From positions 61,139,066-61,203,065 of the forward strand of contig OZ026524.1 of assembly GCA_964019695.1 (NCBI GenBank): a stretch of 64,000 nucleotides of DNA. The letters are read 5' to 3'. The notes under the pieces were generated by a model. The model was not told the DNA's origin. It saw nothing but the letters and a program-made list of their open reading frames with translations, and searched no databases. Positions 13,301 through 22,470 of the stretch are shown in pieces. Position 1 is the first letter of the stretch, and each line of letters opens with the position of its first letter. The position numbers and the translations under genes were made by a program. The DNA is from Loripinus fragilis. Lineage: Eukaryota; Mollusca; Bivalvia; Lucinida; Lucinidae.

Positions 13301-16300
13301 TCAAATCGCTGGTATTCTGCTTTTGTTGTCCACCACAATAAATTTTTGGTATCTCTCAAAAGTTTCAGTTCTTACCGTTTCTAAAACCTAAGTGGTGTTA
13401 TCAAATGGAATATGCTTAACTTTATGGCAATAGTATATCTCTACTCACAATGTTATTTAAGTACATAGGCAACTGAAGTATATAGGAAGTGTAATGTTAC
13501 AATATAGTTCTTTACGGAAAAAAAACTGCAAGCTATAATTAAAACAAATAATGTAACACATAAACCACACAGGTTATCATTAAATAAGAGTATAAACAGG
13601 ATAAATGTTACTCTAGATTCTTTACGGATACCTGCAAATTTGTAGAATGTAAATAAGGTAACATGCACAACATAGGGCATCTTTATTTAAAAAAAATTAA
13701 ATACTACATTACTTTACGAGTGTTTACAGAGTAAATATATGGGAGCGCAGTGGCTCAGTGGTAGAGTGCTTGACTCGAGACCGAAGGGCCGCGTGTTCGA
13801 GCCTCACCGGCGTCACTGCGTTGTGGTCCTTGAGCAAGACACATTTATCCTAGCTTAGTACTGGTTCAACCCAGGAAAACCCGTCCCGCATAACTGAAAG
13901 ATTGTTGAGTGGATGTAAAGAATCAAATCAAACAAACAAACAAAACAGAGTAAATATGTTATTAAAGTATCTAAGATAATGAATATGAACTACATCTTTT
14001 TACAATTTTTTCTTTACTGAATACCACTTGGTTATAAAAAACATAAGGAACTATGAAATGATAAACATAAACCATGATTAAGTTGGGTAACGAATACAAC
14101 TATTAGGGTATACTAATGCTAGAAAGATAAGAATGGCTACTTATGCTATAGTCAATTATGTGCTCTTGGTCACATACTAGTTCTTACTGAATATCAATGA
14201 TTTTAAATGATAATACGTTACCTACATATTATACATAGATACAGATGAATTTATATTTAGATCTTATAGGATAAATGCAGAATATAAATTGTTTAGCTAT
14301 TGTAACGTAGTAAATACTTTTCTATTATTATCGACGAAGATGTAGTAATTATTTGGAGATACATAGATGAAACGTATTAGAACTATAAGTAGATGTAATT
14401 ATATGGTCATCTTCTTTACAGTTAAAGGCTTTGAGGAAATGTAAGTTCTTTAATTTAAAATTAGCATTAATGAATATAGAACTAGTAAGGTGTTAATATG
14501 ATACTGGAAACCATTACTGAATGGTTGTTAACAATCATAATGTGTGCATAATTACAGTGTGCAAATGTATATATATAGATATAATTTCATGTTTATCCTT
14601 GATATTATTCTCATTTTATCAATTACATCAATACGTGAATTGAATTGTGCATTTTAAGTGTATGATTGTCTGATTTTGTAAGCTATCATGGGAGAGTTGC
14701 CAGCTTAAAAAATGATTTTAACTGTGGGTATGCTGTTGGCTAAATGTGTTCACAGCATGCAGAGGGTCCCAATCCCTTGTTATTTCCTTTTTTACAACTT
14801 TTGACCATAAAATGCTTAGATGGTCACAAAAATGTAAAGTTAAGTCATTGGCGGATGGTTACAATTTCATTAAATACAAGGATGGGCATTTCCTTTTTTC
14901 ATGTGTACAGTATGAAGGTTGTAACACATACACATGTCGTGCTACCTTTTGATGTAGTTATTGACAGATAACTACTTGGACTATTACAAATATTTGTCAT
15001 TCCTATACATCTCAGCTTGGCATGCTACATGTGTATGGGGCTTATATTGCTACATTTATTGTTAAGATTATTCATAATATACCTAAAATACTAATTAATA
15101 TACATTCTAACACACCTCGCCTATAGAGCCAACGGTAACAAACTGTGATGTATCGGACAATAATTCACTGCAAAAGTGTGTGATAGCTGACTTCACTGGA
15201 AAATGACGTCATTCATGGCATTGGACGGTGTAACGTCGTTTTTACGCTTGAAAGACGTTACAATTACATGTAAACGTATGCGACGTAGTCTAAATATTGG
15301 CGGGAGTTCTTCAGTGCAATGGCGGAAAGTTGGAAGAAGCTGAAGACTTCGAATGTGTTTTCGTCGTTTATTGTGTGTTAGAGTCGAAATAGATCAGCTC
15401 CATTGCGTGAATTGTTGAATAATAATTCACTGTTTGTCGGTCAGTTGTGCGAAGATAAATCACTCGCGCTGCGCGCTCGTGATTTGATCTTCTTTACAAC
15501 TGACCTCCAACAGTGAATTATTACTCAACAATTCACTGCTGGAGCTGATCTATTTCTTAAGTACAATTTTCCCCGTTCTCATTGACCTGAGATAGGTGGT
15601 GTTAACGGAGGTAGGAATCTGCTGGATATGTCATATGCTCATTTTCACGTTATCGGCATATAATAGAATGGCTTTACCAAATTAGCAGTTATTTAAAGGA
15701 TGGTTTTGAATAAATTATTGTGGTCTGAAAACAGGGTTCATCTGTGATCAAAAAATAAAATAGGCTGGATTGAGATGCGATTGTCTGATTTGTCACTGTA
15801 ATAGGAGTTGTTCGTTCTCTGCAGCACATATACAACAAGCATTGACTCCGATTCAAATCTCCTATATCATTTGAGGTAGAAATCCAAAATTTGGTTTGTC
15901 GATGCATCTTGCCGCAATGGTGGAGTGTCGCATACCATTTTTTGGTTTATGTGACCTTGGCCTTGACTTTTGACTTTTTTTCAAGAATAATTGTGTCCTG
16001 GTTATATTATTTGATTTGGGAATCCCAAATTCGGTGTGCGGATGCACCTTGGGATAAAGGAGAGTCATGTATCAGTTATGGGGCCACCGTGACCTTGACC
16101 TCATGTCTCGAATAATCGTCTTTGGGAGCATACTTCCTATATTATTTATGGTAATAACTCCAAACTTGGTGTATGTGTATCTTTGGATAGTGATATGTTG
16201 CGTACCATTTTTAGTTCACTGTGACCATGATCTATGACATAGTTTCTAGATTAATCGTGTCTGGAGCATATCTTCTATATTATTTTTGTGTGTGGATTCA

Positions 16301-17372
16301 TCTTGGGATGGCGGAGTGGTTCATACCATTTTGGGTCACTGTTCTTGGCGTAGACTTTTGATCTCATTTCTAGTGTTTTCGTGTCTGGAGCATATCTCCT
16401 ATATTACAAATAACTATCCTCAATTGTGTCTTATGCAAGACCAACTCCTTAGGGGGCATTCTTCATGTTACTGTCATTTGTCTTGTTTTACGTATTGCAG
16501 GTTGGGGCCACTACAACAAATACAACTCTTGCTATACGGCTGGTAGAAATAATGAGATGTTGGATTATTGGCCTGGAAACCTTTCAAGTAAGGGTGAATT
16601 CGCTTGTGTCTTTGTTGAAACATCGCCTATATACAGAACACGAGAAGAAAGGTACAACTGGAGCATATCGAGTGGATTGCCAAGTGCTTTTGCACCAGTC
16701 CTAAACAATACTGAGTATAGCTTATATGTAGACCTGCTTGTCTTATTTAAACGGCGCTGCGAGGAATTTAACATAACGTATTGGTTGGAAGCCGGGTCTC
16801 TATATGGTGCATATAAGTATCATGGTTTTATACCATGGGATGACGACATTGATGTCAAGGTCGACAACTCGCAACGAGCAGCTTTACAACTCGCATTGGA
16901 ATCCGTCGAAGGATACGCCATAACTGTGAAGCCAGATTTGGTATGGAAATTCTACAGCATTAATTCAAATCAGCGGAAAAGAAAGGGAGGATGGCCATTT
17001 ATAGATATATTTTTCTTCTATGAAAATGCTACACATATTATGGATGGTGACGAATGCCCTTTTAAACGTGTTTTTGCAAAAATAGACGTATACCCTTTGC
17101 AATTGGAGATCTTTGAAAACCACATCTTCCCAGTTCCGGCCAAATCAAGGGCTTATCTAGAGAAAAGGTACGGCAAGGAACTCCCTTGTAAGAGCAATAA
17201 ATGGAACCATAGAAAAAGGTGGCCCATAGGCAGGTTCAGCGTAGATTGCAAAAGCCTCTCACAAACATATGCTTCTGTACATCGATTTGAAATAGATACT
17301 ATCACTTACAAGCAACTGCGACTTGGGAACAAAACGCTTTATACTATTAGGTACCCAATACAAAAGCCATAA
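4236..17372 (+). CDS. LicD/fukutin-type transferase, two coding exons (4236-4350, 16501-17372)
   Basis: The spliced product is a 328-residue protein of the LicD family (the fold shared by bacterial LicD and animal FKTN/FKRP). In animals these act in the Golgi as phospho-sugar (ribitol-5-phosphate) transferases on glycans; in bacteria LicD moves phosphorylcholine. Exon 1 starts after an acceptor (TTTTTTACTGCAG, exon from 4227), which implies an upstream non-coding exon. It encodes MKMKRQSR and a hydrophobic segment (about residues 9-27), a type II signal anchor. The donor is CCAG|GTATGC. Exon 2 begins after TACGTATTGCAG. Both junctions are phase 1 and the frame stays open, giving ...ANPG-WGHYNKYN.... 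The catalytic region has WLEAGSLYGAY (from residue 133) and PWDDDIDV (from 150). N-glycosylation sequons NNT, NIT, NAT and NKT suit a lumenal domain. The exact substrate is unknown. Confidence 0.85.
4362..4431. repeat. Palindromic hairpin repeat, 11 bp after the exon 1 donor
   Basis: A nearly perfect inverted repeat is centred on ATTTAAAT, with arms reading CCAGCGAAACGCC / GGCGTTTTGCTGG and outer arms CGGGCC / GGCCCG. The same core recurs at 20525-20592 and 59860-59930, in both cases inside a larger GGATCC-ended element. This copy lacks those outer parts. As pre-mRNA it would fold into a strong stem just downstream of the 5' splice site. Confidence 0.8.
4953..5307. mobile_element. TTAA-flanked MITE, copy 1
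   Basis: A ~355 bp non-coding element lies between two TTAA tetramers (4949-4952 and 5308-5311). It starts AGCTGCATAGTCTGTAAC and ends in a decayed complement of it. Copies of 366-367 bp occur at 38947 and 52197. TTAA targets are typical of piggyBac and Kolobok transposons; no transposase is present. It lies in the LicD intron. Confidence 0.8.
5312..5972. other. AT-rich intron sequence, nothing recognised
   Basis: Part of the LicD intron. There is no ORF above background, no inverted repeat and no similarity that I can see to other parts of the window. Confidence 0.4.
5973..8684 (+). repeat. Tandem duplication, two ~1.36 kb units
   Basis: Unit 1 (5973-7341) and unit 2 (7342-about 8684) are nearly identical over their length, both starting TCTGACAGTA and both ending near GTAGAAGRACTCAC. 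Each carries matching small ORFs (76 codons at 6264-6494 and 7613-7843). Within the 76-codon pair I count three amino-acid-changing substitutions and one silent one, which argues against protein constraint. On the minus strand each unit contains pieces of the satellite seen at 8740-9830 (ATTTTTCTGCGATTTTTC, TATTGAACC), so the duplicated block was built partly from an inverted copy of it. It lies wholly within the LicD intron. Confidence 0.85.
8690..9830 (+). repeat. Diverged ~190 bp satellite
   Basis: Four to five diverged units share TACCCCCTTAATTTTTCTGC, TCTAATGTTTTCATTAAT, CATATTGAACCA and AGCTGAGATAT. The TACCCCCTTA landmark recurs near 9051, 9243, 9431, 9608 and 9798. It has no coding potential. 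Inverted copies of the same motifs lie in the neighbouring duplicated units. Confidence 0.7.
9960..10816 (+). pseudogene. Penelope-like reverse transcriptase fragment, one in-frame stop
   Basis: The first part (to 10507) encodes a reverse-transcriptase palm and thumb. It has RGTNCAPLVADLFLFCYE, then the catalytic SRYLDDLLN (YxDD box), PFLDLNLSITNG, YDKRDDFNFEIVNFPF and GVYISQLIRFARVC. A TGA at 10505-10507 interrupts the frame where this family usually has Arg after KFYY. The frame then continues open to a TAA at 10814-10816 with NPITVYSYDFLFNCTTVG. I recognise this as the RT type found in Penelope-like elements of aquatic invertebrates. Those carry a GIY-YIG endonuclease after the RT, which is not seen here. 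The 5' half is missing, so the copy is dead. It sits on the sense strand of the LicD intron. Confidence 0.7.
10817..11400 (+). mobile_element. Non-coding 3' tail of the Penelope-like element
   Basis: This sequence follows the RT remnant directly and is shared in the same order with the inverted copy at 1110-2720. Shared blocks are CCACCGTGGCTCAACTTGAG, GACTCCCA..GGGAGCAAC (complement) and GGAAGAGAGAGCTGATTGCT. A poly-C run (11075-11090) is embedded. The shared extent is what shows that it belongs to the element. Confidence 0.6.
11401..13738. other. LicD intron sequence with short repeats, no gene
   Basis: A block of about 50 bp with GGGTATATTTAT, CCCTGATCAGCMTGATAT and CAGTT occurs at about 11740-11790 and again, rearranged, at 12175-12230. 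A 12-13 nt G run starts at 12237. Short CTCCCCAAATCCC repeats lie at 12300-12410. The 101-codon ORF at 11725-12030 is assembled from these repeats. I see nothing else. Confidence 0.45.
13739..13944 (+). mobile_element. tRNA-derived SINE (family A), intact with TSD
   Basis: The head has a Pol III A box (TGGCTCAGTGG, 13751-13761) and B box (GTTCGAGCC, 13795-13803), so it derives from a tRNA. The body contains CTTAGTACTGGTTCAACCC and the tail is (CAAA)n. A perfect 13 bp duplication, ACAGAGTAAATAT, flanks it at 13726-13738 and 13945-13957. Further copies are at 37033 (minus) and 43447 (plus), with tail-only fragments at 22243, 42105 and 45575. Confidence 0.9.
13958..15160. other. AT-rich LicD intron sequence, nothing recognised
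   Basis: Low-complexity AT-rich DNA. The overlapping 75- and 68-codon ORFs near 14745-14970 have no recognisable protein features. Confidence 0.4.
15386..15556. mobile_element. Foldback element, long imperfect palindrome
   Basis: A 171 bp inverted repeat starts GAAATAGATCAGCTCC and ends with its complement. The arms carry GTGAATTGTTGA and CAGTGAATTATTA, and the centre is GC-rich (CGCGCTGCGCGCT). The sequence just upstream (15160-15385) is unusually CG-rich for the intron. It includes a perfect TGACGTCA near 15204 and several ACGT steps, and may be part of the same element. Confidence 0.75.
15850..16420 (-). repeat. Inverted copies of the AGGTCA-rich satellite
   Basis: Four diverged units of about 140-157 bp match the complement of the 3000-3800 array. 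Landmarks are AATTTGGT.TG..GATGCA, GTGACCTTGACC and GGAGCATA...CCTATATTAT. They end about 80 bp before the LicD exon 2 acceptor. Small ORFs here follow the repeat. Confidence 0.75.
16501..17372 (+). other. LicD gene coding exon 2 (catalytic exon)
   Basis: The exon follows the acceptor CTTGTTTTACGTATTGCAG. It starts in phase 1 and is open for 289 codons to a TAA at 17370-17372. An ATG at 16557 would give a 271-residue product, but the 18 upstream codons (WGHYNKYNSCYTAGRNNE) are continuous with exon 1, so 16557 is internal. The aspartate cluster is at 16839-16853 (DDDID). Downstream are SNKWNHRKRWPIGRF, with basic and aromatic residues, and a C-terminus ending YPIQKP. No canonical AATAAA lies in the next few hundred bases, so the 3' end of the transcript is unresolved. 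Confidence 0.85.
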
Positions 17373-17435
17373 CCCGCACAGCCACGCAAGTACCCAATTA
17401 GCATTTCATAATTTAAAACTTCACAGGATGCTTAT

Positions 17436-17633
17436 CACACCGGGTAGGCGGCAATCGAAAACGCTCTTTATAATCGACGAACGCGGATAAAAAATCGCTA
17501 GAAACAGTGTTTTCGATTGCCATTTTTCGCCAGTCGGGCGACAAATGGCAATCGAAAACACTGTTTCTAGCGATTTTTGATCCGCGTTTTCGTCGATAGT
17601 GTTGCCGTTTTCGCTTGCCGCCTACCCGGTGTT
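17436..17633. mobile_element. Hairpin MITE with CACACCGGGTAGGC termini and 5 bp TSD
   Basis: A 198 bp near-perfect palindrome starts CACACCGGGTAGGCGGCAA and ends with the complement. It is flanked by CTTAT on both sides (17431-17435 and 17634-17638). It lies 63 bp past the LicD stop codon, so it may sit in the 3' UTR. It also interrupts the start of the SGNH pseudogene. The same termini, again with a 5 bp duplication, bound a 1.17 kb element at 52774-53944. Confidence 0.9.
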
Positions 17634-18095
17634 CTTATAGACATAAACAATCAGATTGTGGATTACGAGACTTTAACATATCTCTACTTGACGAGTGCCA
17701 ATTTAAAAATAGATTTTCTTGTGAAAAAGATTTCGGTAATTCAAGAGTGTCAATCTCCCAGTGTAGCCCCTGTGTTAATACCTGACAGTGACAGTACCCA
17801 ACATGTCTCAGTCAATTCTTCTGCAACATCAGTAGAGCCACAGCAGCCATTACGACCGGGGATTGTGTCGTATAGTAGTGCAGTTAGGGACTCTAACATA
17901 ACTTCTCCGCCTAGGATACAGAGACGCGAAGCATCTAAGATACTTATAATGGGCGATTCAATTTTGGACAGAATCAACAAAAAGGGGGACAAGAACAAAG
18001 TTGAAGTTTTGCATTACCCTGGTGCTAAAATTGACACAGTTTGCGACAAAATAAAGTTGTTTGATTTAGCAAAGTTTATGCATGTTGTACTATAC

Positions 18096-18686
18096 TAGAG
18101 GACTTTGAAAACGCATCACTATATTTTTGCACTTTTCTTGAAAACCGTATATGCGATTGAAAAGTTATACGCAGGTTTTAATTTGCGACCCAGAATTTGT
18201 ATATCTGACTGCACTATCATGCGACGCTGCTGACATGGGACCATACAACATCCAGGACCTTTCTTCACAGTCAGCTGAAGCTTTTTGACAATTTTATTAC
18301 TAGACTATAGAAGTCAGATTGGGTGGGGTATGTCGGTATACTTACAGGGGTGTAGATTTGAGCATACCGAACTTTCGATTCATTTCGAACAGTTCAATGA
18401 TGAATCTGCAATCGTGAAAGAAGCCCAGGGACAAATATGTTGTGTCAGGAATCAAAACTAACGCGCTTTAACTTGCAGCTGAATTGGTGTCCTTCAAAAT
18501 CGACCATCCCTGTCTTAAACGGATGCTGTTTCAATACCTTCAAGTAACTTTACAACCATGCATTTTCTAGGACACACTACAAGTTGGTCAGACTATGAAT
18601 ACAATACCAATTATCTCCCTAACATTCTCGGGGTTTGTGAAATAAAGGATCTAATCTGGGTGATGCGTTTTCAAAGTCCATAGGTA
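18096..18686. mobile_element. TIR element inserted in the SGNH pseudogene
   Basis: Inverted 20 bp repeats GGACTTTGAAAACGCATCAC (18100-18119) and complement (18659-18678) bound about 590 bp with no transposase ORF. TATAC flanks both sides (18091-18095 and 18687-18691), though a TA or TATA target is also possible because the site is TA-rich. Removing the element rejoins the esterase block VVLY-VGGN in frame, which confirms the insertion. Confidence 0.8.
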
Positions 18687-19210
18687 TATACGTGGGCGGA
18701 AATAATGCCACACACAGCCAGGGAATGAATGAGATGTATGAGTACTACGAGGAAAGACATGATCAACTTACATCAAAACGGAGAATGAGGAATGTGGCAT
18801 TTGCATTTGCAATATGTGTCAATGGCGAAGCCAGAGCGAAAAAATTACGCACATCAAAGGGAGTCTACTGTATCAAGCAATGATTTTCTACAATTGCGTC
18901 CCTTTTCGAAATGGGAACTTCTCTTAAAAGAAAGAATTTGCTCCCAGAGGGAGCGAATTCTTACCTTTATGAGTAGTTCCTTGTAGTATGGAAAACTCAC
19001 TTTTATCACATTAAGTTACCACCCTTGAATGTTACTATTTTTATTACGCACGTGCGTAACCTGCGTAATGGGAGCTACGCCGTTGTGTGTCCACGTAGCG
19101 AGAAAAACGTCTCCACAATAAATGTTATTATTGTTAGACAGTGTGAAACGCACAGTGCTATACATTTGTACATATTGACCCTTATCGTGGTTTCTTCAGT
19201 AAACGTAATC

Positions 19211-19494
19211 GATGCGTGTCTGACTGCAGATCCAGGGGTCGCGAGTTCGATCCCGGCCCGGTCCCATACTTTCATGGAGATTGATCGTGAAATAATTTCT
19301 ACGGTCATTCTCCTCCCTTCCGCTGATTCATTCAAGAAGGGTTGTTGTCAGTTACAAGCGAAAGTATGTGCACAAATTACTGGTTAACCGCTTGTTCAAG
19401 CCTGCCCAGGAAAAAGTGTGGTTAGGTGAACTGACCGTCCCGCAATGACCATAGCTGTTGACTTGGGACGGAAAGCAACAAAACCAAAACCAAA
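19211..19494 (+). mobile_element. tRNA-derived SINE (family B), TSD present
   Basis: The body contains a B-box-like GAGTTCGATCCCGG, TTCTACGGTCATTCTCCTCC and GAAAAAGTGTGGTTAGG. The tail, CTGTTGACTTGGGACG then (AAAAC)n, resembles tails shared with L2-type LINEs. A perfect 10 bp TSD, AAACGTAATC, flanks it (19201-19210, 19495-19504). The second intact copy is at 30077. Its insertion splits the SGNH pseudogene. The two ORFs over it are chance readings. Confidence 0.9.
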
Positions 19495-19864
19495 AAACGT
19501 AATCAATTGCGACAACACATCTTCAAGACAATGTGCGCCTATCACGTGCAGGCACAAGACGTCTATTAGGTATCATAAATGAACAAATCGAAATAGTCGG
19601 TGACTTCGCCTATTGTGCTTATAATGAACAATCTGGAGATCATACCGAGGCAATAGTGGCTCTAACCGACGACTGCACCCGCAAGATAATGACCACTCTG
19701 TCTCTGCACCCAGAGGTTCATATAACGACAGAAATGGTAAAAGTGGTGCCCAGCAGCGTGGACGTTATATGAATGGACCAACACGTAGAAATGCCGGCGC
19801 CGAAGACGTGATAACTGACAGGTGTCTCAAATGTGGTCTAAAATCATACCACATCGGATTGTCG

Positions 19865-19894
19865 CCCCCCCCCCCCCCAAAAAAAAAAAAAAAA
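19865..19894 (+). repeat. Poly-C / poly-A tract
   Basis: A run of C residues is followed directly by a run of A residues at the 3' end of the SGNH-type pseudogene. The A run could be the poly-A tail of the retroelement insertion. Confidence 0.7.
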
Positions 19895-19942
19895 TCCAGT
19901 GATGTTCCGGTTTATTCTACAGACATAATATAAGTACACTAT

Positions 19943-20070
19943 AGTCCGTGTTCGATAAGAGTAGGTCGACGAAACAGATTAACAGTTAGAAGTATGAAAG
20001 AAACCCCTATATTTGTCCAATCAGGTGAATAAAGCACCATAACGTGACCTACTCTTATCGAGCACGGACT
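19943..20070. mobile_element. Short TIR MITE (128 bp)
   Basis: Inverted repeats AGTCCGTG(T/C)TCGATAAGAG with GTAGGTC following (25 bp, one mismatch) lie at 19943-19967 and 20046-20070. The flanks (CTAT and CTAA) suggest a TA-containing target but the duplication is not clear. The interior is non-coding. Confidence 0.8.
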
Positions 20071-20079
20071 CTAATGTTG

Positions 20080-20225
20080 TATATTCAGACAACATTAACC
20101 ATTTTAAGACCAGAGACCCAAAAAACTGGTACTTTGGCAAACAGGGAAGACCCAGATGAAATGACACATTATGCAGCATTTCATCAGTCTGCACTGATCG
20201 CTAAGACAAATCCTCTTCAGTGAAA
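20080..20225. repeat. Hairpin of the CAAACAG / CCAGAT family
   Basis: GGCAAACAGGGAAGACCCAGATGAAAT is followed by an imperfect complement around GCATTTCATCAGTCTGCACTG. It resembles the better-preserved hairpin at 24448-24516 and shares the CAAACAG and CCAGAT elements with the many hairpins in 31-50 kb. Confidence 0.5.
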
Positions 20226-20436
20226 AAAGTATGATATTTTTTTAAAATTAAAAACTGTGTCCCGTTTATAATGGACTACCCTGACTTAACTGTATCAAAT
20301 TTGATGGAAAATTTCATTGGTCTTAAAAGGGCTATGATACTTAATACAAAGGGCGAAACGCCAAAACGACTAATAAACACGCATAAATGTATATTAACTC
20401 ACTATGTGTACTTTGAGCGACACAGAGCAAGCTGAC

Positions 20437-20731
20437 ACATGCGCGGATCCAGAAAGTTTTGTCAGAAGGGGCCCAACCTTTTTTTAGTTGATGCGGGACA
20501 GAGGATCCAATACCACTAAAAACGGACTATCATCAGCCCATCAGCGAAACGCCATGTAAATGGCGTTTCGCTGGCGGGCCGATGATGGCCCAATATTTAA
20601 AGTTGGCTTGGTAGCTTTGCAATTTTTAAGCAGATCCGGACGAGTACAGCTACGAAATCTATAGCTTTTTTATTTTTCACGGGGTATGCAGGGGGTCCGG
20701 ACCCCCTGCCCCCCTCAGGATCCGCGCATGT
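20437..20731. mobile_element. GGATCC-ended TIR element
   Basis: Perfect 14 bp termini ACATGCGCGGATCC (20437-20450) and complement (20718-20731) enclose the palindromic CAGCGAAACGCCA hairpin (20525-20592) and a GGGGGTCCGGACCCCC palindrome. Related copies lie at about 48706-48966 and 59755-60054, with fragments at 50776-50940 and 63219-63275. There is no ORF. TSD length is uncertain. Confidence 0.75.
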
Positions 20732-21290
20732 AACGTCAGCTGTACATGTACCGAGTAAGTATTTCATGAGCATAATTAATCATCTCAAGATAAGCTGTCA
20801 ATAACATAAAATTTGCAATCTCACGCCTACCAAACGATCCAATGCTCAACGTCTAGTTGAATACTAAAAACAATTTCTTCAGGAAGAGAATAAAGTATCG
20901 GGGAATGCCATGTAACAGCCTATGCATTTCTACGTTTGCGGTATAAATTTGAGGTAAAAAAATCCTCTCGTTTTGTCAGATTTACTTTCCGCGTAAAACG
21001 GGTGTATAAGAATTCGACGGGAAAGTGTTTATCACGAAAAATAAATTTGACCTAATGGGCTCTTATTTATACCACAAACGTAGGAATCCATAGGCTGTTG
21101 CATGACATTCCCAATGTTTGATGTTCTACATAAGGGACCGCTCATTATTTAACTGTCAGGGGGGGGGGGGCGGGGCGGCTAATATTTCGATCCATAATCC
21201 ACATTTTGGATGACTCCCCCCCCCACCTAACAAGATGCAAATACAATGACCCCCCCCCTGGAAACCACAAGAAATTTAACCTGACCCCCC

Positions 21291-21292
<2 letters not shown>

Positions 21293-21371
<79 letters not shown>
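21293..21371. repeat. (AC)n microsatellite
   Basis: About 39 AC dinucleotides are uninterrupted. ORFs on both strands (Thr-His and Cys-Val repeats) are artefacts of this tract. Confidence 0.98.
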
Positions 21372-21372
<1 letters not shown>

Positions 21373-21837
21373 TTTACATTATATTGTCAAAATGCACTGT
21401 CCTGTTTTCATATTCCTGTAGTTTAGATTGTATATTTATAAAATGCCTTTTATACTCTGTCAGTCATCATAAATAAACTAGATTAATGCTTACATATAAA
21501 GGTACATGTAGTTTAGAAATAGACCAGAACTCAACTTTAGAACCATAACTCCAAGTTACGCTGTCAATGACTCAAGAAGCACTTTTGCCATCCTAAGTAT
21601 TCTTTGACTTTTCACTTACTGTAAAGGCGGCGCCTCATGAATGCGTAATTAGGACTGGTCAACCTTAGATATAGGTAAAAGCTGAAAATGAGGCGTGGTT
21701 TTATTCAAAAGTAACTGTATCATCTTGCGACATTACCTCAATATAGACGCAAAATGCAGTATTTAGTCCTTAAAACGCCAGCAAAATAACTGCATCTGAA
21801 AATGTCTATTTAAAATAAGCATAGAGGCAAACATTAC

Positions 21838-21883
21838 GGACCCAGATCAGACTGCTCCTACATGAGCAGTCTGATCTGGGTCC
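21838..21883. repeat. Perfect hairpin GGACCCAGATCAGACTGCTC
   Basis: A 46 bp inverted repeat has 20 bp arms around CTACAT, followed by ACACTGTTTGG. The arm belongs to the CAGATCAG / GGACCC family found in the hairpins at 24.4 kb, 31-50 kb and 58.6 kb. Confidence 0.85.
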
Positions 21884-22242
21884 ACACTGTTTGGCTATGA
21901 GTCTTCAACTATTTAGTGGACGACAAAAACATACATTTTGTGATTATGCGCTTTAAGGGTTAATAAATGTGCGTTTAGCGTGTATACGGTTAGGAATTTC
22001 ATGAAATGCACGCACGTTTGCGCGGCTAAAAAGCTTATTAACTCTTTACCAAATTATAAATAAAACCTGAATTCCCTTGTTTAGCAGATGAAACAGCCGA
22101 ACCACACCCAGATATGAATATTAAAGTTGCCGCCTTTACAGTAAGCGAAAAGTCTATTAATATAGAACTATGGTTCTCAAATCTTGACAAGTTTTGACCA
22201 TTATTTATGAACCATTAGGAATCTTTTAAATATGAGATAATG

Positions 22243-22470
22243 ATTATTTTGTTTGTTTTGATTCTTTACGACCCTGTCGACAATTTTCAGTCATGTCGAG
22301 ATGGGTCTCTCTGGGTTGAACCAGTACTAAGCTGCATATAAAAAGGCTGGGAAAGGGCTGACCTTCTTGGCCCTCGTTAGTGGTGTCTAACTGTGAGTTT
22401 GTCACTTTCCCATTGGTATCCTGGGTCAGGTGTGGTACTTGATTGTATCGATTCCTGATCTTTGCACCCT
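22243..22470 (-). mobile_element. SINE family A tail with a second, non-tRNA module
   Basis: On the minus strand the 3' part has TACTGGTTCAACCCAG, GACCCATC and a (CAAAA)n tail as in family A. Upstream, instead of the tRNA head, comes a module beginning GATCAGGAATCGATAC and containing GAGGGCCAAGAAGGTCAGCC. The module recurs without the tail at 25645-25755 on the plus strand. This suggests a composite SINE or a LINE-derived head. Confidence 0.6.

Larger units (their letters stand above)
17426..19870 (+). pseudogene. SGNH-esterase / zinc-knuckle retroelement ORF, multiply disrupted
   Basis: Without the insertions, the frame would begin ATGCTTATAGAC (17429-17431 joined to 17634). It runs through a Ser/Pro-rich linker to ILIMGDSILDRIN, the SGNH block I with the catalytic-serine GDS, then VEVLHYPGA and the KLFDL block. 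A TIR element (18096-18686) interrupts after VVLY, and the frame resumes with YVGGNNATHSQ (block III). After frameshifts and a SINE (19211-19494), 19527-19600 gives LSRAGTRRLLGIINEQIEIV. There the expected catalytic D-x-x-H reads DNVR, so the histidine is lost. An Arg/Gly stretch and a knuckle-like RCLKCGLKSYH end it near 19865. Such esterase domains occur in ORF1 of CR1/L2-type LINEs and in related molluscan ORFs. This copy is dead. Confidence 0.65.

Noticed and set aside
17577..18098. 173-codon ORF as an intact gene
   Set aside because: Its first 19 codons come from a hairpin MITE and it stops inside another TIR element. It is the middle of a broken SGNH-type ORF.
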